This document shows positions 10,953-21,444 of a DNA stretch of 64,000 bases, in pieces. The stretch's first letter is position 1. Each line of letters starts with the position of its first letter. The position numbers were made by a program, and so were the translations under genes. The notes under the pieces were generated by a model. It searched no databases. It was not told where the DNA came from and saw only the letters and a program-made list of their open reading frames with translations. Source of the DNA: Hofstenia miamia (lineage: Eukaryota > Xenacoelomorpha > Acoela); NCBI GenBank assembly GCA_004352715.1, contig SCFE01000022.1, positions 1,393,140-1,457,139 of the forward strand, in the 5' to 3' direction.

Positions 10953-12437
10953 CAGTCGGGCTCATAACAGCTCGGTAAAATTAAAGTACTTCCAATCTAA
11001 ACAAATATTGATGAAATGCGAACAACATTGACTTTTATAAGTTTAGTATATGTGAAACATGATGGAACTATAAACTATAAAATAACTAAATAAATAACTA
11101 AATTAATAGTAAATTATAAAACATCTTAATGAAATTCTTTGAAAATGGTATCATTCAATAACGTTTATGGTTAACTTTGAAGTTTTCAATAAACGATTTG
11201 TATTATACGAGGGAAACTTTAAAGTAGATCAATTTATTAATAAAGTTTGAGATTTTTCGGTTTTTTTCATCTTATTAAGAAAACGAAAAATTCCATTGTT
11301 TGGATAAAATTCTATCGTGTTTTTATTTCAAATCTCGATAGAGCTTGAATGAAGTTTAACTTTTATAAAAGGCTGAGAATAAAGTGGCAAAAATTAGGCG
11401 GCAAATAGGAAGATCAGGGCAAGTAAGGCAGTACAGGACAGGTACAGGGTAGGTAAGGTGAAGACTATAGAAACTGCAAGAGAAGAGCTTAAGCAAAGAT
11501 TAGTTGCTGAAGCTGAGAAACTGAGAAAGTATAGGGCAAGGGCAAAACAGGCAAGAGACAATATGAAATTTCTATGGTCTTAAACCATAAATACGCCAAA
11601 ATCATATTTATCATTTTTAAGGTAGTTGGTTGACAAAGCAGACGGCAATTTTGTAAAGGGAACCCTTATAAGTGCTTACATAGCAGTACACAGACTATTT
11701 GTAAATAGTTATTTACTATACTTCACCGGTTCACATTAATATTGATTAATACAAGTTTTTATTCGGTTTTGTTCACATTTTAAAACATTCCTCTCCAAGC
11801 TGTTCAGGAAATTTAAAAATCCTGCGATATGAACACCTCTATGGGTAAGTCTGCTGCCCTGCTTTTCTAAACATTTGTTATAAACACTATTCCTGTGCAT
11901 GAATTACATGCAAATATTTGTGTTTCGATTTTTTAAAAAAACGTCTAAATTCTTTCCACAACCAGATTATAAGGCGGTCTAATGTCCATGGTAGCAAACA
12001 CTATTTTGTTTTCTTTAAATAGGCCGGCCAAGGTCCGTTCAAATGCGCCGTGTGCAATGTTAAAACACGATTTTATGTACATTTAGTTCGTGGGTTATAA
12101 ATGCTTAAAAAATTTTAGTTGCAAAAAATGTTTTGGATAATTTGGTTTAGAAAATATTGTTCTTGACTTAAATATAAGATGAGTATTAATTTTGGATTTT
12201 TTAGTTTGCAATTGGACGTTCTCTCTTCAAGTGTGTGTTGGCTCATGTGGTCCAAGTGGTATGGCGCCCTCTGTTTTCCCTACCAGCATCCATGAATCAT
12301 TCGTAATGAGTTCATTCTGCAAATGCTGTACTGGTGATCAAGACTTGGTGTCAGAAACAATTATATGCGATGGAAGCTTTGTTACAATGCAAGTTCCGCG
12401 CTTCCGTAACTGCCGATGTGAATACTGCATTAAATAA
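1..12437 (+). CDS. Secreted mucin-like TSP1/TIL/cystine-knot protein (SCO-spondin-like), 3' part
   Basis: The 5' end lies outside the window. Eight exons join with matching phases: <1-961, 1002-1181, 4763-5015, 8342-8455, 10156-10265, 10307-10440, 10756-10870 and 12205-12437 (stop). The product reads: Ser/Thr-rich repeats, TSP1 (WGNWNAWSEC), TIL-like Cys-rich domain (opening C-FDGM then GNCSNSC), a short VWC-like stretch, second TSP1 (DWSEWTSC), Cys-rich VWC-like segment, and a C-terminal cystine knot ending CRCEYCIK. Alternating TSP1 and TIL before a cystine knot is the layout of SCO-spondin and related secreted mucins, so an extracellular matrix or mucus role is inferred. The large introns hold several transposons; two introns are only 40 and 41 bp. 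An AATAAA lies at 12732-12737. The weakest join is 1181 to 4763, because exon 2 can also read through to a stop at 1208. An orthology name is not assigned. Confidence 0.75.
962..1001 (+). other. 40-bp micro-intron
   Basis: It starts GTATTT and ends TTTTCTAG. Removing it fuses the Ser/Thr exon in phase with a TSP1 domain: the split codon g|aa gives Glu before WGNWNAW. Without removal, the frame stops at 1029. Confidence 0.75.
1002..1181 (+). CDS. Exon 2: TSP1 domain
   Basis: It encodes EWGNWNAWSEC, then GYMRRSRSC and FQEC, the Trp ladder and Cys pattern of a thrombospondin type 1 repeat. A GTACAA donor after 1181 (phase 1) would join exon 4763 and complete a Cys codon that opens the TIL domain. 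Otherwise the frame reads on to TAG at 1208-1210. Confidence 0.65.
1208..1255 (+). promoter_or_regulatory. Alternative stop codon and AATAAA poly(A) signal
   Basis: If exon 2 is not spliced at 1181, translation ends at TAG 1208-1210, and AATAAA follows at 1250-1255. This would give a shorter form ending just after the TSP1 domain, without TIL, the second TSP1 or the cystine knot. Confidence 0.45.
1435..2830 (+). pseudogene. Decayed non-LTR retrotransposon (RT) fragment
   Basis: Plus-strand reading, in broken frames, gives a pre-RT stretch (IETAREELKQRL to LWKCMCG, 1677-1958), then a NWKAPDRDEVHGFWLKKF-like RT start near 1970, CLSTTW near 2170, DQLLIDQVVVEN near 2200, and LEFVLGKCATVTLTRGKCM with YLGVIEKDKG after 2500. 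These are typical of a LINE polymerase. Many stops and frameshifts show it is dead. It sits in the intron between exons 2 and 3 of the mucin-like gene and is visibly richer in G/C than its surroundings. Its clade is not assigned. A second, shorter copy is at 11373-11575. Confidence 0.75.
2888..3476. mobile_element. piggyBac-like non-autonomous element (TTAA target duplication)
   Basis: TTAA stands at both ends (2888-2891 and 3473-3476). The inverted ends read CCCTATCTTGCCTGGG and CCCTATCCTACCTGAG. TTAA followed by CCCT is the piggyBac signature. Subterminal palindromes GGGGGTGATTTGACCCCC (left) and a matching GGGGGC/GCCCCC stem (right) flank an AT-rich core with no ORF. A related, interrupted copy lies at 14500-16651. 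Confidence 0.7.
3728..4304. mobile_element. Foldback hAT-type element with about 145-bp inverted arms
   Basis: The element spans 3736-4296 with a perfect 8-bp target duplication GAATTATA at 3728-3735 and 4297-4304. The ends are GGCGTTATTGCAG and GGCATTATTGCAG. The arms (about 3736-3880 and 4150-4296) are near-perfect inverted copies. The centre holds three copies of a repeat of about 46 bp. The 8-bp duplication suggests the hAT superfamily. Short ORFs reading through the arms are not genes. Confidence 0.8.
3999..4108. repeat. Three tandem units containing CCTAAACCCTAACCC
   Basis: Three copies of a unit of about 46 bp lie between the arms of the foldback element. Each carries CCTAAACCCTAACCC, a telomere-like stretch, followed by AAAAGCTTATTTCTTT in the first two. 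The third unit is truncated. Confidence 0.8.
4305..4762 (-). other. Unassigned stretch with a minus-strand open frame
   Basis: A minus frame at 4223-4582 (119 codons) includes KEIKFIRQNVNWANQRTI and a Cys/Lys-rich part, then runs into the arm of the foldback element. No family is recognised. It may be old transposon sequence. There is no splice or promoter support. Confidence 0.2.
4763..5015 (+). CDS. Exon 3: TIL-like Cys-rich domain
   Basis: It starts after TTAG and ends before GTAATT. It encodes GNCSNSCEDVYTC, CEEGCVCTNNTYWDD and VPAFNCSC, the cysteine spacing of a trypsin-inhibitor-like (TIL) domain, followed by a few Cys that lead into CCTERY. It ends in phase 2, which matches exon 4. 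Confidence 0.8.
5716..5997. other. Assembly gap (N) after a TA microsatellite
   Basis: There are 282 N directly after (TA)n at about 5693-5715. The gap lies in the intron between exons 3 and 4. No gene is visible in the flanking 5.1-8.0 kb, only AT-rich intron sequence. Confidence 0.95.
8043..8273. repeat. Element with 20-bp inverted ends (GGCAAAGGGGCC type)
   Basis: The left end GGCAAAGGGGCCAATCCGCC and the inverted right end GGCAAAAGGGCCAATCCACC match at 18 of 20 bases. The 231-bp body has no coding sequence. No convincing target duplication was found, so the superfamily is open. Confidence 0.5.
8342..8455 (+). CDS. Exon 4: VWC-like turn and start of second TSP1
   Basis: The acceptor TATTAG is at 8341 and the donor is GTAGTT. 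The first base completes a Cys codon with exon 3, giving CSCINGVLSCTGGCPTDC, then DWSEWTSCNSDCKRQRRR, the first half of a TSP1 repeat. Ends in phase 2. Confidence 0.85.
8650..9020 (+). mobile_element. hAT MITE of the CAGACTTGTCAACGAGCC family, full copy
   Basis: The 371-bp element has inverted ends CAGACTTGTCAACGAGCC and GGCTCGTTGACAAGTCTG. Subterminal runs of CGAGCC at both ends flank an AT-rich core. The flanks here (AATGACAC and TGCCCCAC) no longer match, but other copies show clean 8-bp duplications. It lies in the intron between exons 4 and 5. Confidence 0.85.
10156..10265 (+). CDS. Exon 5: second half of TSP1
   Basis: It follows TTTTTTAG and ends before GTATTT. It completes an Arg codon, then reads CILHHARFGGQEC, LQVEDCNPGFGDC and KVCYYN, the remaining cysteines of the TSP1 repeat begun in exon 4. 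Ends in phase 1. Confidence 0.85.
10266..10306 (+). other. 41-bp micro-intron
   Basis: It begins GTATTT and ends TTTTAAG. Its removal keeps the frame from KVCYYN into GTAYQPSD. Read-through would stop at once (TAA). Confidence 0.8.
10307..10440 (+). CDS. Exon 6: Cys-rich linker (VWC-like)
   Basis: It encodes GTAYQPSDIVEEDQCYVKIC, then KCQTGPFSQNDCDED, with a GTAGGT donor in phase 0. Similar Cys-containing stretches precede the cystine knot in mucins. Confidence 0.8.
10756..10870 (+). CDS. Exon 7: VWC-like segment with CCGKC
   Basis: It follows TATTCAG and ends before GTAGTT. It reads EVYVPPANLSEAIANDCCGK then CVRRVCQEDIV. CCGKC is a typical end of a VWC module. Ends in phase 1. Confidence 0.85.
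11373..11575 (+). repeat. Short copy of the 1.4-2.8 kb LINE fragment
   Basis: About 200 bp nearly identical to 1591-1790 (same KTIETAREELKQRL coding region), cut at both ends. It lies in the last intron of the mucin-like gene. Confidence 0.85.
12205..12437 (+). CDS. Exon 8: C-terminal cystine knot (CTCK)
   Basis: It follows TTTTTTAG in matching phase and stops at TAA 12435-12437. It encodes CVGSCGPSGMAP, SSFCKCCTGDQDLV, then CRCEYC. The C-x-G-x-C, paired CKCC and terminal C-x-C pattern is that of the cystine knot that dimerises mucins, VWF and SCO-spondin. Confidence 0.9.
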
Positions 12438-12731
12438 CAAATTGTACGTTGATCAATTATAGAATTTGCTGATGTAACGTAAATATAAAATGAGTGCGGT
12501 GCGGTAACACCGCGATATACCGCTGTAGCGATTTATACAATTGCAGTGGTTAGCGGAGGAATTAAAGTGATAGGAGACCAATACTTAAAAGTCCTACGAA
12601 AACTTTAATTATATATTTATGTATGAAAAATTTTAAATACAGAAAATATTAATAACAAAATAAGTGAATTCAATATTTAGTGTAATGCTGAAATAATACT
12701 GGTCAGATTTGATATTACTTTCTTAATGTAC

Positions 12732-12737
12732 AATAAA
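12732..12737 (+). terminator. Candidate poly(A) signal AATAAA
   Basis: It is an AATAAA about 295 bp past the stop codon of the mucin-like gene. Confidence 0.4.
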
Positions 12738-14499
12738 GTTGTTATTTATAATTATAAGCATTGGTCTGTTATCACTTTTAAAGCAATTAGCTATTTGAGA
12801 CATTGCTATCAATTTATATTTAGCAATTGATTGCTGCATTCATGGTTACCCAATTAGTTATAAATTATAATTTCAGAAATTTTGTAAATTTTGCTTGGAT
12901 TTAAAAATCATTATAGACTATAATGTCCTAGTTTATCATATAAAGATTTTTTCAATTCATGTTATCAAGTCTCAGCTAGTATTTGCAATGGAAAAAAATC
13001 TATAACAAATTGTGTTCATATATTTTGTTTTTAAGTCATATTACATAGTTTTGACAAACTTAGTCAGTGATTTTCGTTTGCAACGGACAACAATATGAAT
13101 ATTAAATTAGAAAAATGATATACAGTATTGGACGAATTGCGAACTGAGATGAATAAAAAATTTGCGTATTTAATAAAATAAAATTAAGAAATAGAATAAA
13201 TATTAATTTTATTTAGATTGCCAAGCAAAGCATTTGGAGATATTCTTAAAGAAAAATGTTACTTTAATAAAATTTATGTTGCACTTATCTTTTATTTTCC
13301 TTTGTTTTAATTAGTTATATTAAATCCCAGTATATGAACATCCCTTATGCAAATTTTGATAAGTTCTCTTTCTAATTAACGCATACATTTGTAAATGTCT
13401 CAGTTGGAACGTTGTGATGGACTTGTTGAATTAAGGTTGAATTGAAAGATGCATCTTTAATATAAAATATTTCCTGAATATAAAATCCATTCTTTTCATT
13501 TTTAAATATTTGCCATAACATAATATATATCGTCGCATTAGAGTGGAAAAATGTTAGCTTTTTCACACTAAATTTTGGAAAACAATATTAATTTTAGAAT
13601 CTACATTTTTAAAAATATTAATCATTAGAAATAATAGCAGAAAAATTTTTTTCAGTAAATGCATATCTTGATTGAGTAAATTACAAAAGAAATTTTACAA
13701 CCCAAAATTTACACTAAGCCAGATACCCTGTTTTCATTCTAATACAAAGATTTATTAATTAATCATAAACTGAATAAATTGAAGAAATTAAAAAACAAAA
13801 AGATGTTTACTTTACAAAGTATACATAAGTTTAATAATTGTATACATGTAATACCATTGTTTCTTTAGACATACTATCTGACTTTTACATTCCTTGTATT
13901 ATAAGAATATATTATTACTCTTAAACTGGGTGGGAAAAGGGTCAATTTGCTTACCCGTGCTCAACCCGGCCTGTCTAACTATGACCCGCTCGGCTAACAA
14001 TGACCCACATCAAGTAATGACCATACTTATAAATCTTTTTAAGCAATCCGTTAACAGATTGGTTAAAAAAACTATATAAACAAACTTTAAAATCTGTTAA
14101 CAGATTTGTTTTATTATTACAATTAGCCGATATCGTTAGCTAGCGAAGTGCTTTGCCTTTCTTTTCAGTTATTTAACAAATTATAGTAAGAAATCTATTT
14201 AAAGAATCGGTTAAATAAATATATTCTAGTTTCTATTCAATGAGCTGTTAAACTTAACAACTCGACCCGTCTAACACTTAACTGTGACCCCGTCCGATCA
14301 ATTAAATAACACGCACAAAAATGGTTTTTCATAAAATTACCAATAAAAAACAATACAAAATAAAAAAAATTAATATCCATTAGAAATTCATGGATTGAAA
14401 TGTAAGATTTTTTAAATGGTTCCTAAAATCTGTTAGTGTTTTTCCACCCTAACGATTATAAATGACCCATCTAGGATTGACCCACAACCCAACCCCTTT
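12738..14499. other. Intergenic, no gene seen; GACCC-rich inverted ends at 13925-14495
   Basis: The sequence is AT-rich without supported exons. Between about 13925 and 14495, GGGTGGG...GGGTCAAT on the left and its inverted match GGGTTGGG...GGGTCAAT on the right suggest a decayed transposon. No clean target duplication could be found. Confidence 0.3.
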
Positions 14500-14740
14500 C
14501 TTGAGAGTTTCTAAAATATCTATTTTTAATGTAAAGGTTGTAAATTGAAAGCAATGCATAGTTTTCAATGCAAAATTATAATTAAATGTTTTCCATGTTA
14601 TATTTGCATTATAGGCCTTTCTCTTGATTCCAATTTAGTAATATTTCTAACATTTTTTTGGCAATAATGAGAAATTAAGAAAATTTGATATGTAACCTAA
14701 TTAATATGCGCATAATTTGCATATTTTTTTATGTAAATAT
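14500..14740. mobile_element. Left part of a piggyBac-like relic
   Basis: It matches the core of the element at 2888-3476 (from its position about 3095 to 3320). The left terminus is missing and the sequence is interrupted by LINE sequence. Its right end resumes near 16527. Confidence 0.7.
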
Positions 14741-14746
14741 TAAAGA

Positions 14747-15149
14747 TTTATTAATCAACGTTTAATAACAAACATCAAATAATGAACAAATGAGTTTCAA
14801 AAAAGCGCATGTTAAAACCAATATCAAGAAGCTTTGTTTTCTACAGGAATATATGAGGCAAATTCCAATTCATCAGTTAATTCCACAGTGCCAACATTAA
14901 AACGATCTTAAACTTGATTTAAAATCACAGCATCTTCAGGCTAGAAACGAATGTGATTGGCAATCATTTACTACAATAACTACCGACATATGCAACCCCT
15001 TTTTAGCCAAATATGTCTTCTATACTTCTTTTCTCATCAGAAAACCACTGAATGTTATCCGCGATCAAATGTCGATTAGCACAACCTGAAAAAGTCGCAA
15101 TGAGAACACCTTCGACATAAACCTGTTTAGAAATTACAACAAAGTAAAG
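14747..15149 (-). repeat. LINE 3' region, first of two near-identical copies
   Basis: It is 403 bp and differs from 15806-16209 by about one base and one indel. It stops abruptly at a single n (15150). Confidence 0.85.
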
Positions 15150-15686
15150 NTTTAGCATCCAACAATTTGATTAGAGAAAGCATAATTTGGACTAGTAAAG
15201 TCGAAAAATATTTTTGTTATGTGGAAGTGATACAATTATTGAAGTGATTCCGAAATACTTTAGTGTAACCAGATGTTGCAGCTCATTGTCAATAGCTAAA
15301 AATATTGTATATTTTATTGATTTAGTTGAAATTTTCAAGAAAAAACTTAGACATTCCTTAGAAATTCTCTCGAATTATTTTAGTGCTTAAAATTATATTA
15401 GGATATATATTAAAATTAATTATTGGAAATTTGCGACACACAATTACGAAATATGCAATAATTGAATTTTCTGTATATCAGGGAACAGTTCAACAGCAAC
15501 ATTGTGTGCTTTAAATGTCAGAAGACAGTTACTCAGCATTCTCGACCCAAATATGTTTCGAAGGAACGTGGGTCGAGGTTGACCGTTTCTTGTTACCTGA
15601 GGTGTCGAGAATGCTATTACATTTTTTCTAAGGAAAAAATGTCCTCAAACTAATAAATCTCAAAATAAATCCAGTTGCATATTGCT

Positions 15687-15782
15687 TCAGACTTAAGCAA
15701 AGCTTTTAATTCAATGAATTTGGAAATTTTAGCTTTTAAACTTAAAAATTATGGATTTCAACAAAATTCAATTAAGTTGCTA
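15687..15782 (+). pseudogene. Reverse transcriptase motif fragment
   Basis: The plus strand encodes SDLSKAFNSMNLEILAFKLK then NYGFQQNSIKLL, the LINE RT motif A region (D-x-x-K-A-F-N/D). It ends where a poly(A)-like tract of another LINE begins, as if that element inserted into it. Confidence 0.7.
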
Positions 15783-16526
15783 ATTTTTTTTTTATTTTTT
15801 TATTTTTTATTAATCAACGTTTAATAACAAACATCAAATAATGAACAAATGAGTTTCAAAAAAAGCGCATGTTAAAACCAATATCAAGAAGCTTTGTTTT
15901 CTACAGGAATATATGAGGCAACTTCCAATTCATCAGTTAATTCCACAGTGCCAACATTAAAACGATCTTAAACTTGATTTAAAATCACAGCATCTTCAGG
16001 CTAGAAACGAATGTGATTGGCAATCATTTACTACAATAACTACCGACATATGCAACCCCTTTTTAGCCAAATATGTCTTCTATACTTCTTTTCTCATCAG
16101 AAAACCACTGAATGTTATCCGCGATCAAATGTCGATTAGCACAACCTGAAAAAGTCGCAATGAGAACACCTTCGACATAAACCTGTTTAGAAATTACAAC
16201 AAAGTAAAGATTTCGTCCATGCGTTCTTGTTTATCTAAAGTCCCTAGTACACAAGCGGCATTATGTTGAATAATTATCGATGTTATTGATTGATACAGAA
16301 ATTCTTTTGCTCGTTTATCGCCAGATATATTTACAAGTTTGTCTCCTAGATCTTTCAAAAAACTTTTCGTCGAAGGTCCGCAATTTCCTTGAGTATCGAA
16401 AGCAAGGGGTTGGAACAAGTAGCCGCTATTGGATATTTCGGTATACTTTGCAGCTTTGCGTTCCTCGGCCTCTTTGATATGATTAACGTCCCGACAAATG
16501 CGACTAGGCGCCAAGATATTCCTCAC
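15783..16526 (-). pseudogene. 5'-truncated LINE: C-terminal region and A-rich tail
   Basis: The minus frame (16194-16544, whose first codons belong to the piggyBac relic) encodes EERKAAKYTEI, LFQPLAFDTQG, LGDKLVNISGD and HNAACVLGT. This is the conserved tail that follows RT in a class of LINE polyproteins. Downstream on the minus strand is untranslated sequence and an A-rich tail at 15783-15806. It is inserted between two parts of the piggyBac-like relic. Confidence 0.65.
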
Positions 16527-16651
16527 ATGCCAAAGTATCTCCACACCAAATTTGGTGTTGATCGAAGTACCTTCTTCGAGATCTTAGGAGGGGGGCAAAT
16601 CAGCCCCCTCAGGAATGACTGCTAAAAAGGCCCAGGTAAAATTGGGTTAAG
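16527..16651. mobile_element. Right end of the piggyBac-like relic
   Basis: It matches 3365-3476, including GGTGTTGATCG, the GGGGGCAAAT..GCCCCC palindrome and the terminal TTAA (16648-16651). Confidence 0.7.
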
Positions 16652-17201
16652 ACAAATAGGCTTGTAATTTGAAAGTGTGTGCAGAAATATTGTTGCAGAG
16701 GTAAAGATAGTAATATTTCTTGGCTACTATAAAAGTCTATTTTAGTTTCGAAAAGTATTTCTATGGATAGTTAAATAAGTTCTTAGTCATTAATTTTAGA
16801 TTGATAATAGAAGAATGATTTGTATTTATTGAAGTAATTCTTTGACTGTTAAGATAATTATTTGTTGGAGCATTCTTGATAAAATTAGTCACTTTTTAAA
16901 CAATTGAAACTTTTTCCAGATCGAGTATCTTTATCCAATTTTACTGCAATATTTATGAATGAATTCTTCATAATTTTGCTTCTAAATTTCTTGCACTGAT
17001 ATTTACCACGTCTAATATTATATTTTAGGGAGATGTTATCTTTTATTTTATAAAGTATTTCCAAGATTTTTGTTGCATGATATTATCTGGATATAATAAC
17101 ATGTAATCTTTTGCCAATTTTCTTTTAATTCGATTATTATTGCTATTGATAATTTTGTTCATCCAATTGAAAATCTTATTTAATTTTCTTTTAGAATTTT
17201 G

Positions 17202-20200
17202 TCATAGATTTGTTAGCAAGTAACAAGAATACGTATATTTTGATACAACCATTGACTTAAATAAAATTGCGATCCATTTTCTTGGTAATAAATCTGTTAT
17301 TTTTTTAACTAACTTGATGGTACCAGCCATTTTTTGAATTAAAGAATTTATATGATCTTTGAATTTTAGTTGATTGTCAATTATTACTCCTAAATATTTC
17401 ATTCTTGGTTGCTCCATTATTTCTTTGTTGTTAAGATACAATTTTGTCTTTGTTCCGCCTTTTATTAATTTATTCATCTGCATAAAAGTAGTTTTTTCAA
17501 TATTTAGAGACATCATGTTTTTGCTATAGCAGTATGTATGAGATATAAATTGGATTGTAGTTCATCGATGTTTGTTGTATAGATTAATGTATCATCTGCA
17601 TATAACATACATTTTATATTTATGGGATTTGAAATATCATTTATATAGATATTAAACAACAAAGGACCCAAAACAGAACCTTGCGGAACACCCCTTTCAA
17701 TTTCCAAAAAATTTGATGATTCATTTTTAAATTGCACAAATTGATATCTATTATTTAAGTAATCATCAATAAATGAAGAAGAAGTAAGGTCGAAGTTGTA
17801 TGTATCTTTCAATTTTTTAATCATTATTCCATGATCTATAGAATTGAATGCTTTTGCAAGGTCTAAAGAAAGAATATATACACTTTCCTTTCTATCTGTG
17901 AGTTGTCTCAATCTTCTACTGTATCCAAAAGAGCATTCATAGTAGAAAAATGTTTTCTAAATCCAAATTGATTTTGATTAAACAAGTTGTATTTTTTAAA
18001 ATAACAGCTAAACTGATCGTGTAAATTTTTTTCGAAAATCTTATTAATTCCAGTTAATATTGATATAGATCTGTAGTTTGAGGAAACGTTGCTTATACCT
18101 TTTTTTATAGATTGGAATAACTTTTGCAACCTTTAGTTAATCAGGATATTTGTTGAATTTAATGCATTCATTAAATAAGAAACACAAAGGTCTTGCTATA
18201 ACACTTAGCGATTCTTTAAAAAAACCATATAGCCATAGGATAGTTGCAAGTTCCTTTAGATTCATGCAGGGAAACATATCTAAAATCAAATGAACTTGCA
18301 TTGAACTTTAAATTTTTATGTTTCTCAAATTTGTTCGTGTTATTACATTACTGACCACTAAATTTTCCCAATTTTATGAAATCTTCATTAAATAAATTTG
18401 ATATTTCCAATTTATTGTACACAGGATTCTTTTTCTTATCTAATAGGTATTCAGGTTCAATATTTGAATGTGTTTTTAAAAAAAATATTAATGTATTTCC
18501 ACTTTTGAGAACATGTTTTCATTTTTTCAAAAGAAGATTTCAAAAATGAACTTAGATCTTGTTTACAACTATTCGATGCAATATTTCTATGGATTTTATA
18601 TTTCTTCATATTTTCATAACTTTTGTCTTTACACAAATTTCTATAGGCTTGATGTTTCTTGTTAATATGTTTCTTAGACTTTTCAGAAATCCATATTTTC
18701 CAACTAGGAATTCTCTTTTGATTTACAGAGAAATGATCTTTGTAACTGAACAATATTTATTATATAATTGATCCAAGTTATTATTGATAAAGCTTAGTTT
18801 CCCATTAATTGACATTGAGTTATAATAGTTGCGCCAATTTATATTTAGTAAGTCCCAAAATAATAATAATTAAAACATACCCATTTTTTTTGTTGACATT
18901 CATTTTAACATATATTGCACATGTAATTTGATGATCGGAAATGAAAAAATCTGTTACTATTCTAATGAAACTATCATAGTTTGAAATGTCTGTAATTAAA
19001 TAGTCAATCAAAGATGAGCTTTTTCCATTAATATGAGTCGGAATTATTTTATTAAGTACTTCCAATCCGAAAATGTCTATAACATTATGAAGATTTGCAT
19101 TATCATACTTATTTAGATATTTCCGGTTATAATCACCCCTAAAAATTACTGGCTTATTTTCAATCATTGCTCGTGATAATTCAGAAGATAGTATAACGGA
19201 AAATTCATTAAAATTTCTTAGATTATTGCAATAACTTAAATTAATTAAATGCTTTACATTCGATATTAAAATTTCTATCCATAAACTTTCAAATTGGGTA
19301 TTTTGAACATTTAGATCTTGACGTATTTGTGGATGAAAATGCTTAGGTATGATAAATAATATGCCGCCACCTCTAGTCTTTGTAGAATTTGTAAGATCTC
19401 TATCCTTGCGAAATATCTTAAACCAATTTCTCTTGTGATGTTGTCATTATCAGTATCTTTTAACCATGTTTCCATTATTCCGCAAATTGTGTTTCTATCC
19501 ATTTTTAAAATCAATTCTTCATACTTAGTTGATTTATTTGTTAAGCTTTGGAAATTTTTATTAAGAAATTTGACTTGGTTTTCATATTGCTTTATATATT
19601 CATTAAATTCAGTGAAATTAAAAAATTTTTCGTTAATCATATTGAGTTTTTCCAATCGTAATATTTAGTTGTTCAATGTATATTGGGCATTTTCTACTAA
19701 ATGCATTGTGATTAGATGATTCCAAATGAAATTGTTTAGAATTAACACAATTTTTACAATTATGTTTATTCTTGTCATTTTTGATGGGACATTCTTTATA
19801 ATTGTGAATATCTGAGCAAAACATACATGATAATGTCTCATTATTGCAACTTTTTGATGGGTGTCCATACTTACCACAGTTACAACACATCTTGACACAA
19901 TGATGATCTCTAATATTCACTCATTGAGTGCCAATTTCAGCTTTATATTGATAAGTACTAAAGGTATTTTAGGTGTAATATTTATCATAACTTCATTAGA
20001 ATTCTTCATATAGTTTGTTTTAGAAAATAATATTGATATGTCATTTTCATTAACATCCTTTAATATTTCTTTATTATCAATCAATAAATAACTTTTAAAT
20101 CCATTAAAATCTGTCAATTCTTCATATATGGGAATATTTGTAATAATAAGTTTTGGTAAAAATTTTGTTGAGGTTCGCAGATTGATATTTTTAATCTTTC

Positions 20201-20840
20201 CTAATGCCGCTTCNNNNNNNNNNNNNNNNNNNNNNNNNNNNNNNNNNNNNNNNNNNNNNNNNNNNNNNNNNNNNNNNNNNNNNNNNNNNNNNNNNNNNNN
20301 NNNNNNNNNNNNNNNNNNNNNNNNNNNNNNNNNNNNNNNNNNNNNNNNNNNNNNNNNNNGAGCCGTAATTTCTAAGCCCGGCTCGGCTCGGCTCGTTTAA
20401 ATTTTGAGTAAATTCGGCTCGGCTCGCCAAAAAAAATCTTTCAATGAGGCTCATTTCAGCTCGGTATTTTCTAAAATACGATTATAAGTAAAGAATATTG
20501 AATGAAAAAATATGAAAAATCTGCATAATTAAATTAACAAGCAGCACTATAAATTTGGTTTGCTTAAAAACGGCTCGTTTTGGGCTCGTTGTATATCCAA
20601 TACTCTGCTCAAGCTCGGCTCGGCTCGGCTCGGCTCGTTGACAAGTCTATGCCGCTTCTGCCGTCTTTGTCTCTTCACTTGACTTACAAATCAAAACAAT
20701 ATCATTATTTTGTGTTCATTATTAAATTTTCAATAGCGGGTGCACTCTCACCTAAATTTTTGATAGATTTTTCAACATTAGAAACCAACTTTCTGCACTC
20801 CTTTTGTTTAAGGAACCATCTTTATTGTTGAGAGATTTGC
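17202..20840 (-). pseudogene. Decayed non-LTR retrotransposon with ORF1 and ORF2
   Basis: Read on the minus strand: an ORF1 part (KIKNINLRTSTKFLPKLIIT, 20118-20200, continuing beyond the MITE into 20650-20840), then zinc knuckles CCNCGKYGHPSKSC and CMFCSDIHNYKEC (19633-19920). ORF2 follows: a start region with ICGIMETWLKD, endonuclease end with LIDYLITD and FFISDHQITC (18820-19167), an RT start SNYRSISILTGINKIFEK (17908-18129), RT core LSLDLAKAFNSIDH, GVPQGSVLGPLLFN and YADDT (17513-17911), and thumb KYLGVIIDNQLKFKDH (17202-17516). This order fits a CR1/Jockey-like LINE. Frameshifts and stops make it non-functional. A hAT MITE splits ORF1. Confidence 0.85.
20205..20657 (-). mobile_element. 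hAT MITE (CAGACTTGTC family) inserted in LINE ORF1, with gap
   Basis: The element spans 20213-20649 in reverse orientation, with a perfect 8-bp target duplication TGCCGCTT at 20205-20212 and 20650-20657. N at 20214-20359 hides one end. The remaining end has the GGCTCGTTGACAAGTCT terminus and CGGCT clusters. Removing it rejoins the ORF1 frame (TKTAEAALGKIKN). Confidence 0.9.
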
Positions 20841-21444
20841 ATGAAACCTCTATTTTAGGTTAGAATTTTGAATGATTTAAATTGTCTTTGTTTTCCCATT
20901 TCTTACTAGATGTATGTTTTAGAGAAAATTTCTCAAAATCCTTTACCTTTAAACATTCTATAAGTTTTGACTGAAATTTTGCAAACTAAATTTGCACAAT
21001 CAAGCTTTAGATTATTAGACATGTTGAATCCATTTACCAGGTGCTCTAAATTACCAAAAAAGTTCAAAAGCTCCTGTAGCTTATCACTTGTTTGAACAAT
21101 ATAAGAATATTGTTCTAACGTATTGTAAATGATAAAAATATAATTCAAGCAAATTAAAAATTAACATACTTCAATCCTTCCCACTAACTTTATTAATAAT
21201 AATAATAAATAAATATTGTTTAAATTTATAATGATTTGAATGCTTAAAAGCAATTGGGTAGAACATGTTCTTATTAAGGTTTTGATGTAAGTTGATGTAA
21301 AATGCCATAGAACTTTAGGAATTGAATGTATAAGAACTGATATGTTCTCTAAAGGATAAAAGGGTGATTGCATTCAGAGCTAACTCCTGGTAGCAGTTTC
21401 ATTAGTTATGGCAATACTTACATTGCTAAATTGTTACGCGTTAG
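20841..21444. other. Intergenic, no gene seen
   Basis: AT-rich sequence between the LINE relic and the RAG-like element. Short ORFs lack any recognisable similarity. Confidence 0.5.
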
